From Methanobrevibacter millerae (GTDB lineage: Archaea > Methanobacteriota > Methanobacteria > Methanobacteriales > Methanobacteriaceae): DNA of 64,000 bases. The position numbers were made by a program, and so were the translations under genes. Below the pieces are notes generated by a model. It was not told the DNA's origin. It did no database searches and was given only the letters and a program-made list of their open reading frames with translations. The stretch spans positions 1 through 64,000 of the forward strand of contig NZ_FMXB01000004.1 in the NCBI RefSeq assembly GCF_900103415.1, read 5' to 3'. Below, piece after piece: positions 49,401-57,520 of this stretch (the first letter of the stretch is position 1; every line of letters starts with the position of its first letter).

Positions 49401-50408
49401 TACACCAGAAAAACGGATGGAAACGGCGTTGCAAGGATGAACATCAACCTGAATCCTCAAACTTATGTCATAACAGCCAAAAATCCGGTTACCGGTGAAC
49501 AGTACACAAATACGATTACCGTTTTAACGAATATCATCGAGCACAATGACTTAACCAAGTACTACAAGAACGATTCACAGTACAGAATCAGGATACTTGC
49601 AGATGACGGAAGCATTGCAAAGGCAGGCGTTAAAGTCACTTTCAACATCAACGGAGTATTCTACGACAGGTATTCAGATGACAACGGATACGTCCAGATG
49701 AGAATCAACCTCAATCCGGGCGACTACATCATCACGGCCGACTACAACGGACTGAAGGCTTCAAACAACATTAAAGTGCTGAACATCTTATTCGGTAACA
49801 ACGTCAACATGGAATACAAGGACGGCTCAAAATACACCGTTAAACTGCTTGACGGTCATGGAAATCCTTATTCCGGACAGACAGTTGACTTAAACATCAA
49901 CGGAGTATTCTACAAAAGGGTAACCGGTTCTGATGGAGTGGCAAGCCTCAACATCAATCTGGAAGGCGGATCATACGTCATTACTGCCTCATACAACGGG
50001 TTAAGCTGTTCAAATACAGTTAACGTTGTCGTGCCTATGTCAGACTATGAGGTGGGAAATTACCACTTCAGCGTTCCGAAATCATGCAATGTCAAAGGTC
50101 GCCTAAGCGATGACCGTACATCATATACATACACTATTGACTATACAAACGGCCAGCACGCCGGTGTATCTTTCCAATATGCAACATCATCACCTCTCAG
50201 CTACAGTATAAATGCTGTTAAATCCGAGTATGGAGGTCAGGAAATTGCACCGTATAACGGATGGGTCGTTTTGGACTTCTACAATGCAGTGCGTCAAGGC
50301 TACTTAGACGATAGATACTATGCATTTTCCGATGACGGAACTTATTACTATCACATACACTCTAATGATTTAGGCCTTTGCCAGCAGATTATAAGTTCGT
50401 TCCATTAA
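46494..50408 (+). CDS. Adhesin-like surface protein 2 (1304 aa)
   Basis: It has the same signal peptide type and beta-helix (about residues 40-300) as adhesin 1. The stalk is longer: one Ig-like domain (396-480), one fibre repeat (488-568), three further Big_3-like domains (571-840; GSYTVKTSYSGDENYNSANA recurs), four fibre repeats (846-1179) and the small secreted-type domain (1181-1304). The extra Ig domains are near-copies of one another at DNA level, pointing to stalk lengthening by recombination. It is exported and surface-exposed. The ligand is unknown. Confidence 0.85.
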   Translation: MKKKILILALLIFIVSMGCASAAEDNSTDALTLDDSSEVLTSEYGGNFGELADLIENADEGDTITLKKDYNGSGSITIGKGLVIDGAGHSINANFESRIFLVDSESEVLITNTIFSNGFDEYEGGAIYAYSPLYIYNCEFYYNGAYDMEEYSYGGAIYACDELGILNSYFEGNFATMGGAIYSENYLIINNTGFLNNYANSGGGAISGLYSNMIINASGFENNTAEGYGGSIFAGQILQLTNSFFISGEDEVDIIDYYNYDEADDSIYLYLENNTMYTPYAYSIWYESLNRILSPVNLAFTKDEAENGDVIEIARVMDDMGNIIRYDYDVTMEIYDGNTLVDTVELEYDMDNKGYYYECDLDNGTYTLTGSLSSDYVAKINVYEGQLVVGSTSEKTATTLSAAYTLNGNSVTLTATVAPSDATGTVTFSIAGNDYTAKVNKGKATKTLSNLEDGSYTVKTSYGGDDNYKASVAKTISFTVSTSSSSEITIDAPELTKYYRDSDKFVVTLKEDGVPLSGETVTIIINNVYYDRTTNTQGQASMSVNLAPGVYPVTVKAEGEQTTSKITVLKATPKVTAAYDLNGNSVTLTAELNATSATGTVSFNVNNKNYDADIENGKATKTLSNLADGSYTVKTTYSGDENYNSANAKQISFTVGGTPGEKTTPSVTASYEQNQNSVTLTAELDPSDASGTVTFNVNNRNYNAEVTNGKATRTLNKLADGSYTVKTSYSGDENYNSANAKEISFTIGTPAEKTTPTVTTSYTKDSSTVVTLTTTVSPSDATGTVTYIINGEEYNPVAVTNGKATKRLSGLEDGSYTVKTSYSGDNNYNSANAKQVSFVIASTGVNIDAPELVKYYGGSERFTVTLTENGEPLSGKTVKITINGQTYERTTDSSGKAGMNVNLNSKEYPVTVEAEGQKVSSKVTVKPTVSGNDITKIFKNGTQYYATFVDTQGNLLRNTDVNFNINGVFYTRKTDGNGVARMNINLNPQTYVITAKNPVTGEQYTNTITVLTNIIEHNDLTKYYKNDSQYRIRILADDGSIAKAGVKVTFNINGVFYDRYSDDNGYVQMRINLNPGDYIITADYNGLKASNNIKVLNILFGNNVNMEYKDGSKYTVKLLDGHGNPYSGQTVDLNINGVFYKRVTGSDGVASLNINLEGGSYVITASYNGLSCSNTVNVVVPMSDYEVGNYHFSVPKSCNVKGRLSDDRTSYTYTIDYTNGQHAGVSFQYATSSPLSYSINAVKSEYGGQEIAPYNGWVVLDFYNAVRQGYLDDRYYAFSDDGTYYYHIHSNDLGLCQQIISSFH

Positions 50409-50422
50409 AAAACATTTAAAAA

Positions 50423-50460
50423 AATCCCCTTTATTCAAGGGGATTGACTTTACTTTTTTT
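50423..50460 (+). terminator. Terminator after adhesin 2
   Basis: AATCCCCTT at 50423-50431 pairs with AAGGGGATT at 50437-50445, and T8 at 50453-50460. It is a close copy of the hairpin after adhesin 1. Confidence 0.75.
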
Positions 50461-50545
50461 AATTACCACATAAAGTTTTCAATCAATCATCAGAAAAATA
50501 ACCTTTAATATCCATTCAAAACATATAATCAATCAAGGTGATTCA

Positions 50546-53329
50546 ATGAAAAGACTAATTATTTTACTTTCATTTCTCATGTTGATATCATTGAGCTGCG
50601 TATCGGCAGCGGATGACGTGAATGAAACATTGGAAATTAATGAGCAGGACTTATTGACAGCTGATGCGGGAACATTTCAAGCGCTTCAAGCAAAAATCAA
50701 TCAGGCTCCTGCAGGCTCAACGATCAATCTGGAAAACGATTACGTCTACAGCAATGATGTTAATCCCCTATACGGAATCTCAATCGGTAAGCAAATAACG
50801 ATTAACGGTAACGGCCACACCATTGACGGCCTTCATACCTCACAGATATTTAATATCAAGACGGAAAGCCTTGTAACGTTCAATAATATCCGATTCGTTA
50901 ACGGCCAGGCTCACTGGCACGGCGGCGCAATCGGCATAGGAGACATATTGAGTTACGGAAACATCAGAGTCGACAACTGCTATTTCATCGACAACAATGC
51001 AGAGGTTGGCGGCGGAGGCTTTGACGTTTATCATGCAGATGTAAGCAATTCCCATTTCATAAGCAATCATGCGGAACAGGGCGGTGCATTTCAGTGCTCA
51101 AACGGCGCCAATATTGTTAACTGCGAATTCAAGGATAATTCCGCTGAAATTATGGGCGGAGCAGTCTACATATTGGGCGGCTATGAATGGGATGTGCCGG
51201 CAGCTTCCACTATAAGGAATTCAAGATTCATCAATAACCATGCCGAAAGCAGCGGAGCGGCAGCCCTTTACTGTAAAGCAACAATTGCGGACTGTGAATT
51301 CAGTGACAATTACGCAGATACCTTCGGTGCCGGAGCATTATATATCGAAGATGGAAGCATCCTGAAGTGCAATTTCACGGGTAATCATGCTCCGCAGAAT
51401 GGAGGTGCAGTATGCTTCAGCTCCGACGGTACAGGTGAAATACGCAGCTGCAGCTTCAACGGCAATCATGTAAATGACGCGGGAGGAGCTGTTTACGGAA
51501 ACTTTGAAGGCTATCGTCTTGAAATCCGTGACTGCAATTTCACGGCCAATCATGCGGAATTGGAAGGAGGTGCAGTTTACGGTTCATGGAATATATTCAA
51601 CTCCAATTTCAACGCAAATACTGCTGATTACTATGGCGGTGCAGTTTGCGGCTACGGGGATATATATGACTGCGTTTTCAACTCCAACAGTGCCAAAGAA
51701 AATGGAGGTGCAATTTCTTCTGCATTAACTGTTTCAAATTCCAAATTCACAGACAACAGCGTTACGGATAAAGACAGCTATGGGGCAGCAATATCCGGTG
51801 CTGAAAGCGTTGAAAAGTGTGAATTCACAGACAATAAAGGTCCAAACGTCGTTTCCAGTGCCGCTTCAGTGTGCGGAAATGTCTTTAAAAGCTCTGCAAA
51901 CAGCGATGAATTCATTTACGGAACGCCTGAAATGACTTTAAAGAACAATAAGATGACTTCAAACAACAGGTATGACATTAAAATCGATTGCTTTGAGACA
52001 CAGACAATGGCTTTTGATTTGAATCTTGTTTTCGAAAACAGGACTGTAGCGCCCAATTCGACAATAGAGTTATGCCAGTTTCAGGATGACTCACAAAACA
52101 AGATTGTCTTTGAACCTGAAATGGAAATAAAGGTAAAACTGACAAACCAGGATACGAAAGCCACCGAAGACATTACCCTATATTATGACAGTGAACTGTC
52201 AGGCTATTACTACAAATGCGAACTCGAGGAAGGCACATATGACGTAACGGGCAGTGCAGAGATTAACAATTATCATATACTGAACGGCGTTCTGGTTGTT
52301 GACGGAGATACCAACTATACGTTAACCGCCAATGATTTAACCAAGTATTATCACGGACCTGAACGCTTCGGCGTAACCGTAACAAACACAAAGGGCAGAC
52401 TGATTGCAGGAATTCCGGTTCAAATAAATGTAAACGGCCAGACATATACAAGAACAACCGATTCCAGGGGTGTTGCGTCAATGGCAATCAACCTGAACAG
52501 CGGAACCTATCCGGTAAGGAGTGAATGCGGCGAGGCCAAAGCAAACGCAACGATAACCGTTTTGAAAACGATTTCGGGCGATAATATTGTGAAAATATTC
52601 AGAAACGGCACCCAGTATTATGCCACATTCATTGACACTCAAGGAAATCCATTGAAAAACACCGACGTTGAGTTCAACATCAACGGAGTATTCTACAAAA
52701 GGCCTACAAATGACAGAGGCGTTGCAAGGATGAACATCAACCTGAATCCGGGCGAATACATCATAACGGCTAAAAACCCTTCAAATGGCGAGCAATATAC
52801 CAATATCATTACTGTTTTAACTTCAATTGTTGAAAACAATGATTTAACCAAGTATTATAAAAACGCTTCACAGTACAAGGTCAGGATACTTGCAGATGAC
52901 GCAAGCTACGCCAAAGCGGGTGTTAAAGTAACATTCAACATCAACGGAGTATTCTATGAGAGATACTCGGACGATGACGGCTACGTCAAGATGAACATAA
53001 ACCTGGAACCGGGCGAATACATCATAACGGCCGATTACAACGGCCTAAGGGCGTCAAATAAGATTACTGTAAAGTCCGTTATAAAAACTGAAAATCTGGT
53101 GATGTCATACAGGGACGGATCCAGATTCAACGCCACAATTTTAGATGGTCAGGGAAATCCCTACCCGAACCAGACTGTGACCTTTAACATCAACGGAGTA
53201 TTCTATGAAAAGATAACCGATGAAAATGGAGTTGCAGGCCTAGCCATCAACTTAATGGCCGGCGAATACATAATAACATCCAGCTACAACGGCATGAACG
53301 CCGCAAACAAGGTAACAATTTCAGGTTAA
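50546..53329 (+). CDS. Adhesin-like surface protein 3 (927 aa)
   Basis: The signal peptide is MKRLIILLSFLMLISLSCVS...A. A long beta-helix occupies about residues 36-468, with many GGAVY/N(F/S).N.A rungs. A strand-rich domain (470-588, ending YDVTGSAEINNYHILNGVLV) follows, then four fibre repeats (589-927) ending NGMNAANKVTISG. Unlike adhesins 1 and 2 it has no Ig (Big_3) domains and no small C-terminal module. Its upstream 50 bp (AACATATAATCAATCAAGGT and the start region) are repeated before adhesin 4. GGTGA precedes the ATG. Confidence 0.85.
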   Translation: MKRLIILLSFLMLISLSCVSAADDVNETLEINEQDLLTADAGTFQALQAKINQAPAGSTINLENDYVYSNDVNPLYGISIGKQITINGNGHTIDGLHTSQIFNIKTESLVTFNNIRFVNGQAHWHGGAIGIGDILSYGNIRVDNCYFIDNNAEVGGGGFDVYHADVSNSHFISNHAEQGGAFQCSNGANIVNCEFKDNSAEIMGGAVYILGGYEWDVPAASTIRNSRFINNHAESSGAAALYCKATIADCEFSDNYADTFGAGALYIEDGSILKCNFTGNHAPQNGGAVCFSSDGTGEIRSCSFNGNHVNDAGGAVYGNFEGYRLEIRDCNFTANHAELEGGAVYGSWNIFNSNFNANTADYYGGAVCGYGDIYDCVFNSNSAKENGGAISSALTVSNSKFTDNSVTDKDSYGAAISGAESVEKCEFTDNKGPNVVSSAASVCGNVFKSSANSDEFIYGTPEMTLKNNKMTSNNRYDIKIDCFETQTMAFDLNLVFENRTVAPNSTIELCQFQDDSQNKIVFEPEMEIKVKLTNQDTKATEDITLYYDSELSGYYYKCELEEGTYDVTGSAEINNYHILNGVLVVDGDTNYTLTANDLTKYYHGPERFGVTVTNTKGRLIAGIPVQINVNGQTYTRTTDSRGVASMAINLNSGTYPVRSECGEAKANATITVLKTISGDNIVKIFRNGTQYYATFIDTQGNPLKNTDVEFNINGVFYKRPTNDRGVARMNINLNPGEYIITAKNPSNGEQYTNIITVLTSIVENNDLTKYYKNASQYKVRILADDASYAKAGVKVTFNINGVFYERYSDDDGYVKMNINLEPGEYIITADYNGLRASNKITVKSVIKTENLVMSYRDGSRFNATILDGQGNPYPNQTVTFNINGVFYEKITDENGVAGLAINLMAGEYIITSSYNGMNAANKVTISG

Positions 53330-53385
53330 ATGGGTTCGGATACCCTTTTAACCGCACTTATTTTTTTTAACCGTAAAGCCTGTTT

Positions 53386-53435
53386 TTATGTGAAACGTTC
53401 TTGTAAAAGCTTTTTTTCTTACAAACCCCACATAA
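53386..53435. other. Nested hairpin between adhesins 3 and 4
   Basis: Outer arms TTATGTG (53386-53392) and CACATAA (53429-53435) and inner arms TTGTAA (53401-53406) and TTACAA (53419-53424) give a two-stage stem around a T-rich loop. It may be a terminator or RNA-processing element. ATATAGACATTAAGCAAAAA follows at about 53455, matching the tail of the palindromes at 56425 and 56672. Confidence 0.4.
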
Positions 53436-53526
53436 GTAAAATTAAATAGAAATGATATAGACATTAAGCAAAAACCGAATAACATTTAATATTCATGCAA
53501 AACATATAATCAATCAAGGTGATTTA

Positions 53527-56043
53527 ATGAAAAGATTGATTATTCTAATTTCATTTCTTATATTGATATCATTGAGCTGCGTATCGGCAGCAGATGATGT
53601 GAATGAAACATTAACCGCATCCGATGATGCAAATGACATTATAGAACTACCCGAAACTGATGAAACGTTAGCTGACCCTCCGGGATCATTTAGTGAACTT
53701 CAAAGCAGAATCAATCAGGCAAGGGAGGGCTCAACAGTTACTCTAGACAAGAATTATGCCTACAATTCAGGATTTACCGATTTGGGAATTGTAATTACAA
53801 AATCAATTACCATAAACGGGAACGGACACACCCTTGACGCTGGAGGACATTCAATAATATTCTTTATAGATGTAAATAGTGATAAAACGTATACCTTTAA
53901 CGATATCACTTTTGTCGCAGGATATACCAACGGATATGCTGGAGGATACCATCTTCCCGGAGGAGGTGCGATATGTTCAGCTGCCGGCGAATCGGTGATT
54001 AATGTAAACAACTGTAATTTCCTCAATAATTACGCTTCAGACCAAGGCGGCGCAATTTACGGAGAGGTTATTAACCTGAACAACTGCAATTTCCAGAACA
54101 ATCGTGCAAGTTACGAAGGCGGTGCCGTATTTATGGAAGGAGGAACGGTAAGCAATTGTGTTTTTGAAAATAATCATGCGTTGGGAACAGAAGAATTTAT
54201 GGGAAGCGGAGGAGCAATTTTTTCTGAAAACTATCGCAAATGCACAATTACGCAATCAAGGTTCATCGCCAATTCCGCCCAATACCACGGCGGCGCCTTA
54301 ACTGTTCGGTATAATGATGACGGCTACGGATACTACTCCCAAGTATTGATTTCAAACAATCATTTTGAAAGGAATTCTGCAACAATGACAGGCGGGGCAA
54401 TATACATGTCAGGATCAATGGATTCACAGTTGAAAAATGAAATCAGAGGCTGCAATTTTGTTGAAAACACAGTCTCTGAAGGAAGCGGAGGTGCAATATG
54501 GGCTGATTCCTTGGTGGATATTGACCATTGCGACTTTACAAACAATAACGCAGACGGCGCAACCGCCATATGTGAAGCGAAAAGCATTACAAACTGCAAC
54601 TTTGCCTCAAACAAAAATGATTACTTTGTCTATGCCGAATCAAGCGTGACGTTAAGCAACAACAAAATGACTGCAGACAACAAATATGACATCCTGATAT
54701 CCGAAGGGGAATCACCATCCAGAGTAAAATCAAATCTTGTTTTTGCAAATACCCTTGCAGTGCCGAATTCAATAGTTGAGATATGTAAATTTCAGGATGA
54801 CAACGGTAATGTAATAAGATTTGAATCAGGCATCACAATCCATGTTAAATTCACAAACAGGGACACTAAAACCACAAAGGAAACTACCATAATCCGTTAT
54901 TACATGGATGGGGAGCCTTACTATTATCAATGCGACCTGGCTGAAGGAACATATGACGTTACAGGATCAGCCGATATTTCAAATTACAACGTAAAGCCCG
55001 GAGTTCTGATAGTTGACGCAAATACGGACTTCACGTTATCCGCAGGCAATCTGACCAAGTATTATCACGGCCCTGAGCGCTTTGGCGTAACGGTGACAAA
55101 CGGAAACAATAGGCTGATACCTGGAATCAGCGTGGATATAACGGTAAACGGCCAGACATATACAAGAACAACGGATTCCAACGGAGTTGCATCAATGGCA
55201 ATCAACTTAAACAGCGGAACATATCCGGTAACGTGTGAATGCGGCGATGCAAAGACCAGCGCAAGCATAACCGTTCTTAAAACGATTTCAGGAAACGACA
55301 TTACCAAGATATTCAGAAACGGCACACAGTACTACGCCACATTCATCGACACTCAGGGAAAAGCTTTGAAAAACACAGAAGTTGAGTTCAACATCAACGG
55401 AGTCTTCTATAAAAGGCCTACTAATGATAATGGCGTTGCAAGGATGAACATTAATTTAAACCCCGGCGAGTACGTGATTACGGCAATCAACCCTTCAAAC
55501 GGCGAGCAGTACACAAATAAAATCACTGTACTGACAAATTACGCCGAGCACAATGACCTGACTAAGTATTATAAAAACGCTTCACAGTACAAGGTCAGGA
55601 TACTTGCAGATGACGGAAGCTACGCCAAAGCAGGTGTTAAGGTAACCTTCAACATCAACGGAGTATTTTATGAAAGATACTCTGACGATGAGGGCTACGT
55701 CAAGATGAACATCAATCTGGAACCGGGCGAATACATCATAACCGCCGATTACAACGGCCTGAGAGCATCAAATAAGATTACTGTAAAGTCCGTTATAAAA
55801 AGCGATGACCTGGTGATGTCATACAGGGACGGATCCAGGTTCAACGCCACGATTCTGGACGGCCAGGGAAATCCCTACCCGAACCAGACTGTGACCTTTA
55901 ACATCAACGGAGTATTCTATGAAAAGATAACTGATGAAAACGGGGTTGCAGGCTTAGCCATCAACTTAATGGCCGGCGAATACATAATAACATCCAGCTA
56001 CAACGGCATGAACGCCGCAAACAAGGTAACTGTTTCAGGTTAA
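53527..56043 (+). CDS. Adhesin-like surface protein 4 (838 aa)
   Basis: This is a close paralogue of adhesin 3: the same signal peptide type, a beta-helix (about residues 55-385), a strand-rich domain ending YDVTGSADISNYNVKPGVLI and four fibre repeats (498-838) with the identical end NGMNAANKVTVSG. The last ~200 bp of the two genes and their downstream GGTT..GATACC...TTTTTTTTAACCGTAAAGC sequence are nearly the same, so the duplication included promoter and terminator. The beta-helix differs most, as expected if it is the ligand-binding part. Confidence 0.85.
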   Translation: MKRLIILISFLILISLSCVSAADDVNETLTASDDANDIIELPETDETLADPPGSFSELQSRINQAREGSTVTLDKNYAYNSGFTDLGIVITKSITINGNGHTLDAGGHSIIFFIDVNSDKTYTFNDITFVAGYTNGYAGGYHLPGGGAICSAAGESVINVNNCNFLNNYASDQGGAIYGEVINLNNCNFQNNRASYEGGAVFMEGGTVSNCVFENNHALGTEEFMGSGGAIFSENYRKCTITQSRFIANSAQYHGGALTVRYNDDGYGYYSQVLISNNHFERNSATMTGGAIYMSGSMDSQLKNEIRGCNFVENTVSEGSGGAIWADSLVDIDHCDFTNNNADGATAICEAKSITNCNFASNKNDYFVYAESSVTLSNNKMTADNKYDILISEGESPSRVKSNLVFANTLAVPNSIVEICKFQDDNGNVIRFESGITIHVKFTNRDTKTTKETTIIRYYMDGEPYYYQCDLAEGTYDVTGSADISNYNVKPGVLIVDANTDFTLSAGNLTKYYHGPERFGVTVTNGNNRLIPGISVDITVNGQTYTRTTDSNGVASMAINLNSGTYPVTCECGDAKTSASITVLKTISGNDITKIFRNGTQYYATFIDTQGKALKNTEVEFNINGVFYKRPTNDNGVARMNINLNPGEYVITAINPSNGEQYTNKITVLTNYAEHNDLTKYYKNASQYKVRILADDGSYAKAGVKVTFNINGVFYERYSDDEGYVKMNINLEPGEYIITADYNGLRASNKITVKSVIKSDDLVMSYRDGSRFNATILDGQGNPYPNQTVTFNINGVFYEKITDENGVAGLAINLMAGEYIITSSYNGMNAANKVTVSG

Positions 56044-56424
56044 ATGGGTTTTGATACCTTTTTAACCGGACTTATTTTTTTTAACCGTAAAGCTTATTAA
56101 TCATGTATTAGTGAGGACAATTCTTAGGAGTGAGCTCAACAAGCTATAAATACTTCTTAAATTAAAGATATTATCTCAATAGAACCAAGAAAAGGCTACC
56201 TTACAGAAAAAAGATTGGCATTTCCTCCTCAATCTAAAGAGGTCGAGATATCCTTGCCAAAAATAAGATGATATACTTTAAAAAGAAAATCATATTTCTT
56301 CACGGGGGCTTTTTTGCTTAGAGGAACACTACTCAATTGCCTATTTAAAAAAAAAGATTAGATTTAAATAAAAGATAATGTAAATAATATTACAGAGGAT
56401 AAAAACCTCATGTGGAAGAAGATT
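56044..56424. other. Noncoding stretch with hairpins downstream of adhesin 4
   Basis: A terminator-like tract copied from adhesin 3 occupies ~56046-56090. TTGGCA (56215-56220) pairs with TGCCAA (56255-56260), enclosing a CCTC/GAGG stem. TTAGTGAGGACAATT at 56108-56122 recurs inverted at the right end of the window (14 nt, 63987-64000). No open frame is credible. Confidence 0.5.
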
Positions 56425-56473
56425 TAATGTCTAACAAGATTATTGCGGGTTTTCCCGCAATATAGACATTAAC
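56425..56473. repeat. Bulged palindrome, copy 1
   Basis: Outer arms AATGTCTA / TAGACATT (56426-56433, 56463-56470) and inner arms TATTGCGGG / CCCGCAATA (56441-56449, 56454-56462) form a stem with a 7-nt one-sided bulge and a TTTT loop. ACC follows. It is closely matched by 56672-56720. Confidence 0.85.
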
Positions 56474-56549
56474 CAAAAACTGATTTTCAAAAACACCAAA
56501 TCATCAGCATAATTAAACTTAAATATAATGCTTATCTAAATTAACAAAT

Positions 56550-56668
56550 AGAGGTGAACACCACCTCTGGGGATATAGAAGGATGTGCCCAATGGTAATT
56601 GCCAGATATGGGTATCAATTCTCGTTTGTTAAACTGGGGGCTAAAACCTCCTTTGGAAAACAATAAAC
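56550..56668 (+). ncRNA. Candidate structured RNA between the two palindromes
   Basis: The segment has a perfect seven-pair hairpin AGAGGTG/CACCTCT (56550-56556, 56562-56568), then GCCCA...TGGGT, TGG...CCA and GGGGG...CCTCC pairings, in a region of higher GC than its surroundings and without an open frame. I do not recognise a known RNA family or riboswitch. It is called only from pairing and composition. Confidence 0.3.
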
Positions 56669-56671
56669 ATT

Positions 56672-56720
56672 AATGTCTAAGGGAATTATTGCGGGACTTT
56701 CCCGCAATATAGACATTAAC
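56672..56720. repeat. Bulged palindrome, copy 2
   Basis: The same arms as copy 1 (AATGTCTA 56672-56679, TATTGCGGG 56687-56695, CCCGCAATA 56701-56709, TAGACATT 56710-56717), with loop and bulge changed. Both arms are kept while unpaired bases vary, which suggests selection on the fold or a mobile repeat. Confidence 0.85.
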
Positions 56721-56761
56721 CGAAACTACTTTTATATACCTTACTTGACAAATAATCAATC

Positions 56762-57142
56762 ATGGAAACTAAATATTTACTGATTCTGATTGCCATATGC
56801 GTTGTCTGCTTTGCAGTCTTTTTCTATCAGTTCAGCAATGACGTGACCACTTTCATCATAATCAATGATACGGAAGTGACTGAAAACTCAACCGTTACGG
56901 GATTTCTGGTGGATGCCTACAGCAGAGGCGTTGAAAACCAGACAATCTATTATCACCAGGCAGGAGATGACAAGAACACTTTCGTTAATGTCACAACTGG
57001 AAAAGATGGCATTTTCAAGATAGAAAATATTAAAAACGTTCCTGAAAGCGGAAACAACAATTATTACGGCGACATAACGTTTAAAGGAAGCGGCGAGTAT
57101 CAGCCTTGCGTATTCGAATACAACTTGACTGTGAAAGCATAA
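56762..57142 (+). CDS. Membrane-anchored Ig-like protein (126 aa)
   Basis: An N-terminal hydrophobic helix (YLLILIAICVVCFAVFFYQF) acts as signal anchor. The extracellular part reads as one Ig-like/carboxypeptidase-regulatory-like domain (VTGFLVDAYSRGVENQTIYY, TTGKDGIFKIENIK). It is a single-domain cousin of the adhesin stalk. TTTATATACC at 56731-56740, 31 nt before the ATG, predicts a leaderless mRNA. Confidence 0.7.
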   Translation: METKYLLILIAICVVCFAVFFYQFSNDVTTFIIINDTEVTENSTVTGFLVDAYSRGVENQTIYYHQAGDDKNTFVNVTTGKDGIFKIENIKNVPESGNNNYYGDITFKGSGEYQPCVFEYNLTVKA

Positions 57143-57314
57143 GCTGATGTAGATATGGTCTTTTAAAGTCACTTTGAAAAATCTTTAAATGCATCATATC
57201 AATTATAGCATCATTTATATTGAATGTTTCAAGTTATGAATATAAAATAATTGAAGCTTCATTCAATATTATTGATGGGACAAAGCAGGCTGCACAGATA
57301 ATTAATTCCTGTGA

Positions 57315-57514
57315 AATTGTAAAACAAAACACCAAAAAAATGTAAAGTAAAACACCAAGAAATTGTAAAACAAAACACCAAAAAAATGTAAAGTAAAACA
57401 CCAAGAAATTGTAAAACAAAACACCAAAAAAATGTAAAATATTTATAATAAAAAATGTAAAGTAAAATATAGAAAAATTGTAAAGTAAAATACCAAAAAA
57501 ATGTAAAATGAGGT
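57315..57514 (+). repeat. Nine iterated ~22-bp repeats upstream of the DUF4143 ATPase
   Basis: Units of the form AAATTGTAAAACAAAACACC recur every 22-23 bp, alternating with AATGTAAAGTAAAACACC, so a ~45-bp higher unit is also visible. The array ends 7 nt before ATG 57521. The regular two-turn spacing fits a protein binding along one face of the DNA. The upstream 57143-57314 has no gene. Confidence 0.85.
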
Positions 57515-57520
57515 TAAGCA

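Noticed and set aside
43870-55325. Numerous 60-100-codon minus-strand frames across the adhesins
   Set aside because: They mirror the repeated coding sequence of the plus strand and lack starts and ribosome binding sites.
56200-56270. Hairpin region with ACAGAAA as part of RNase P or SRP RNA
   Set aside because: The other universally conserved blocks of those RNAs are absent and the segment is too AT-rich.
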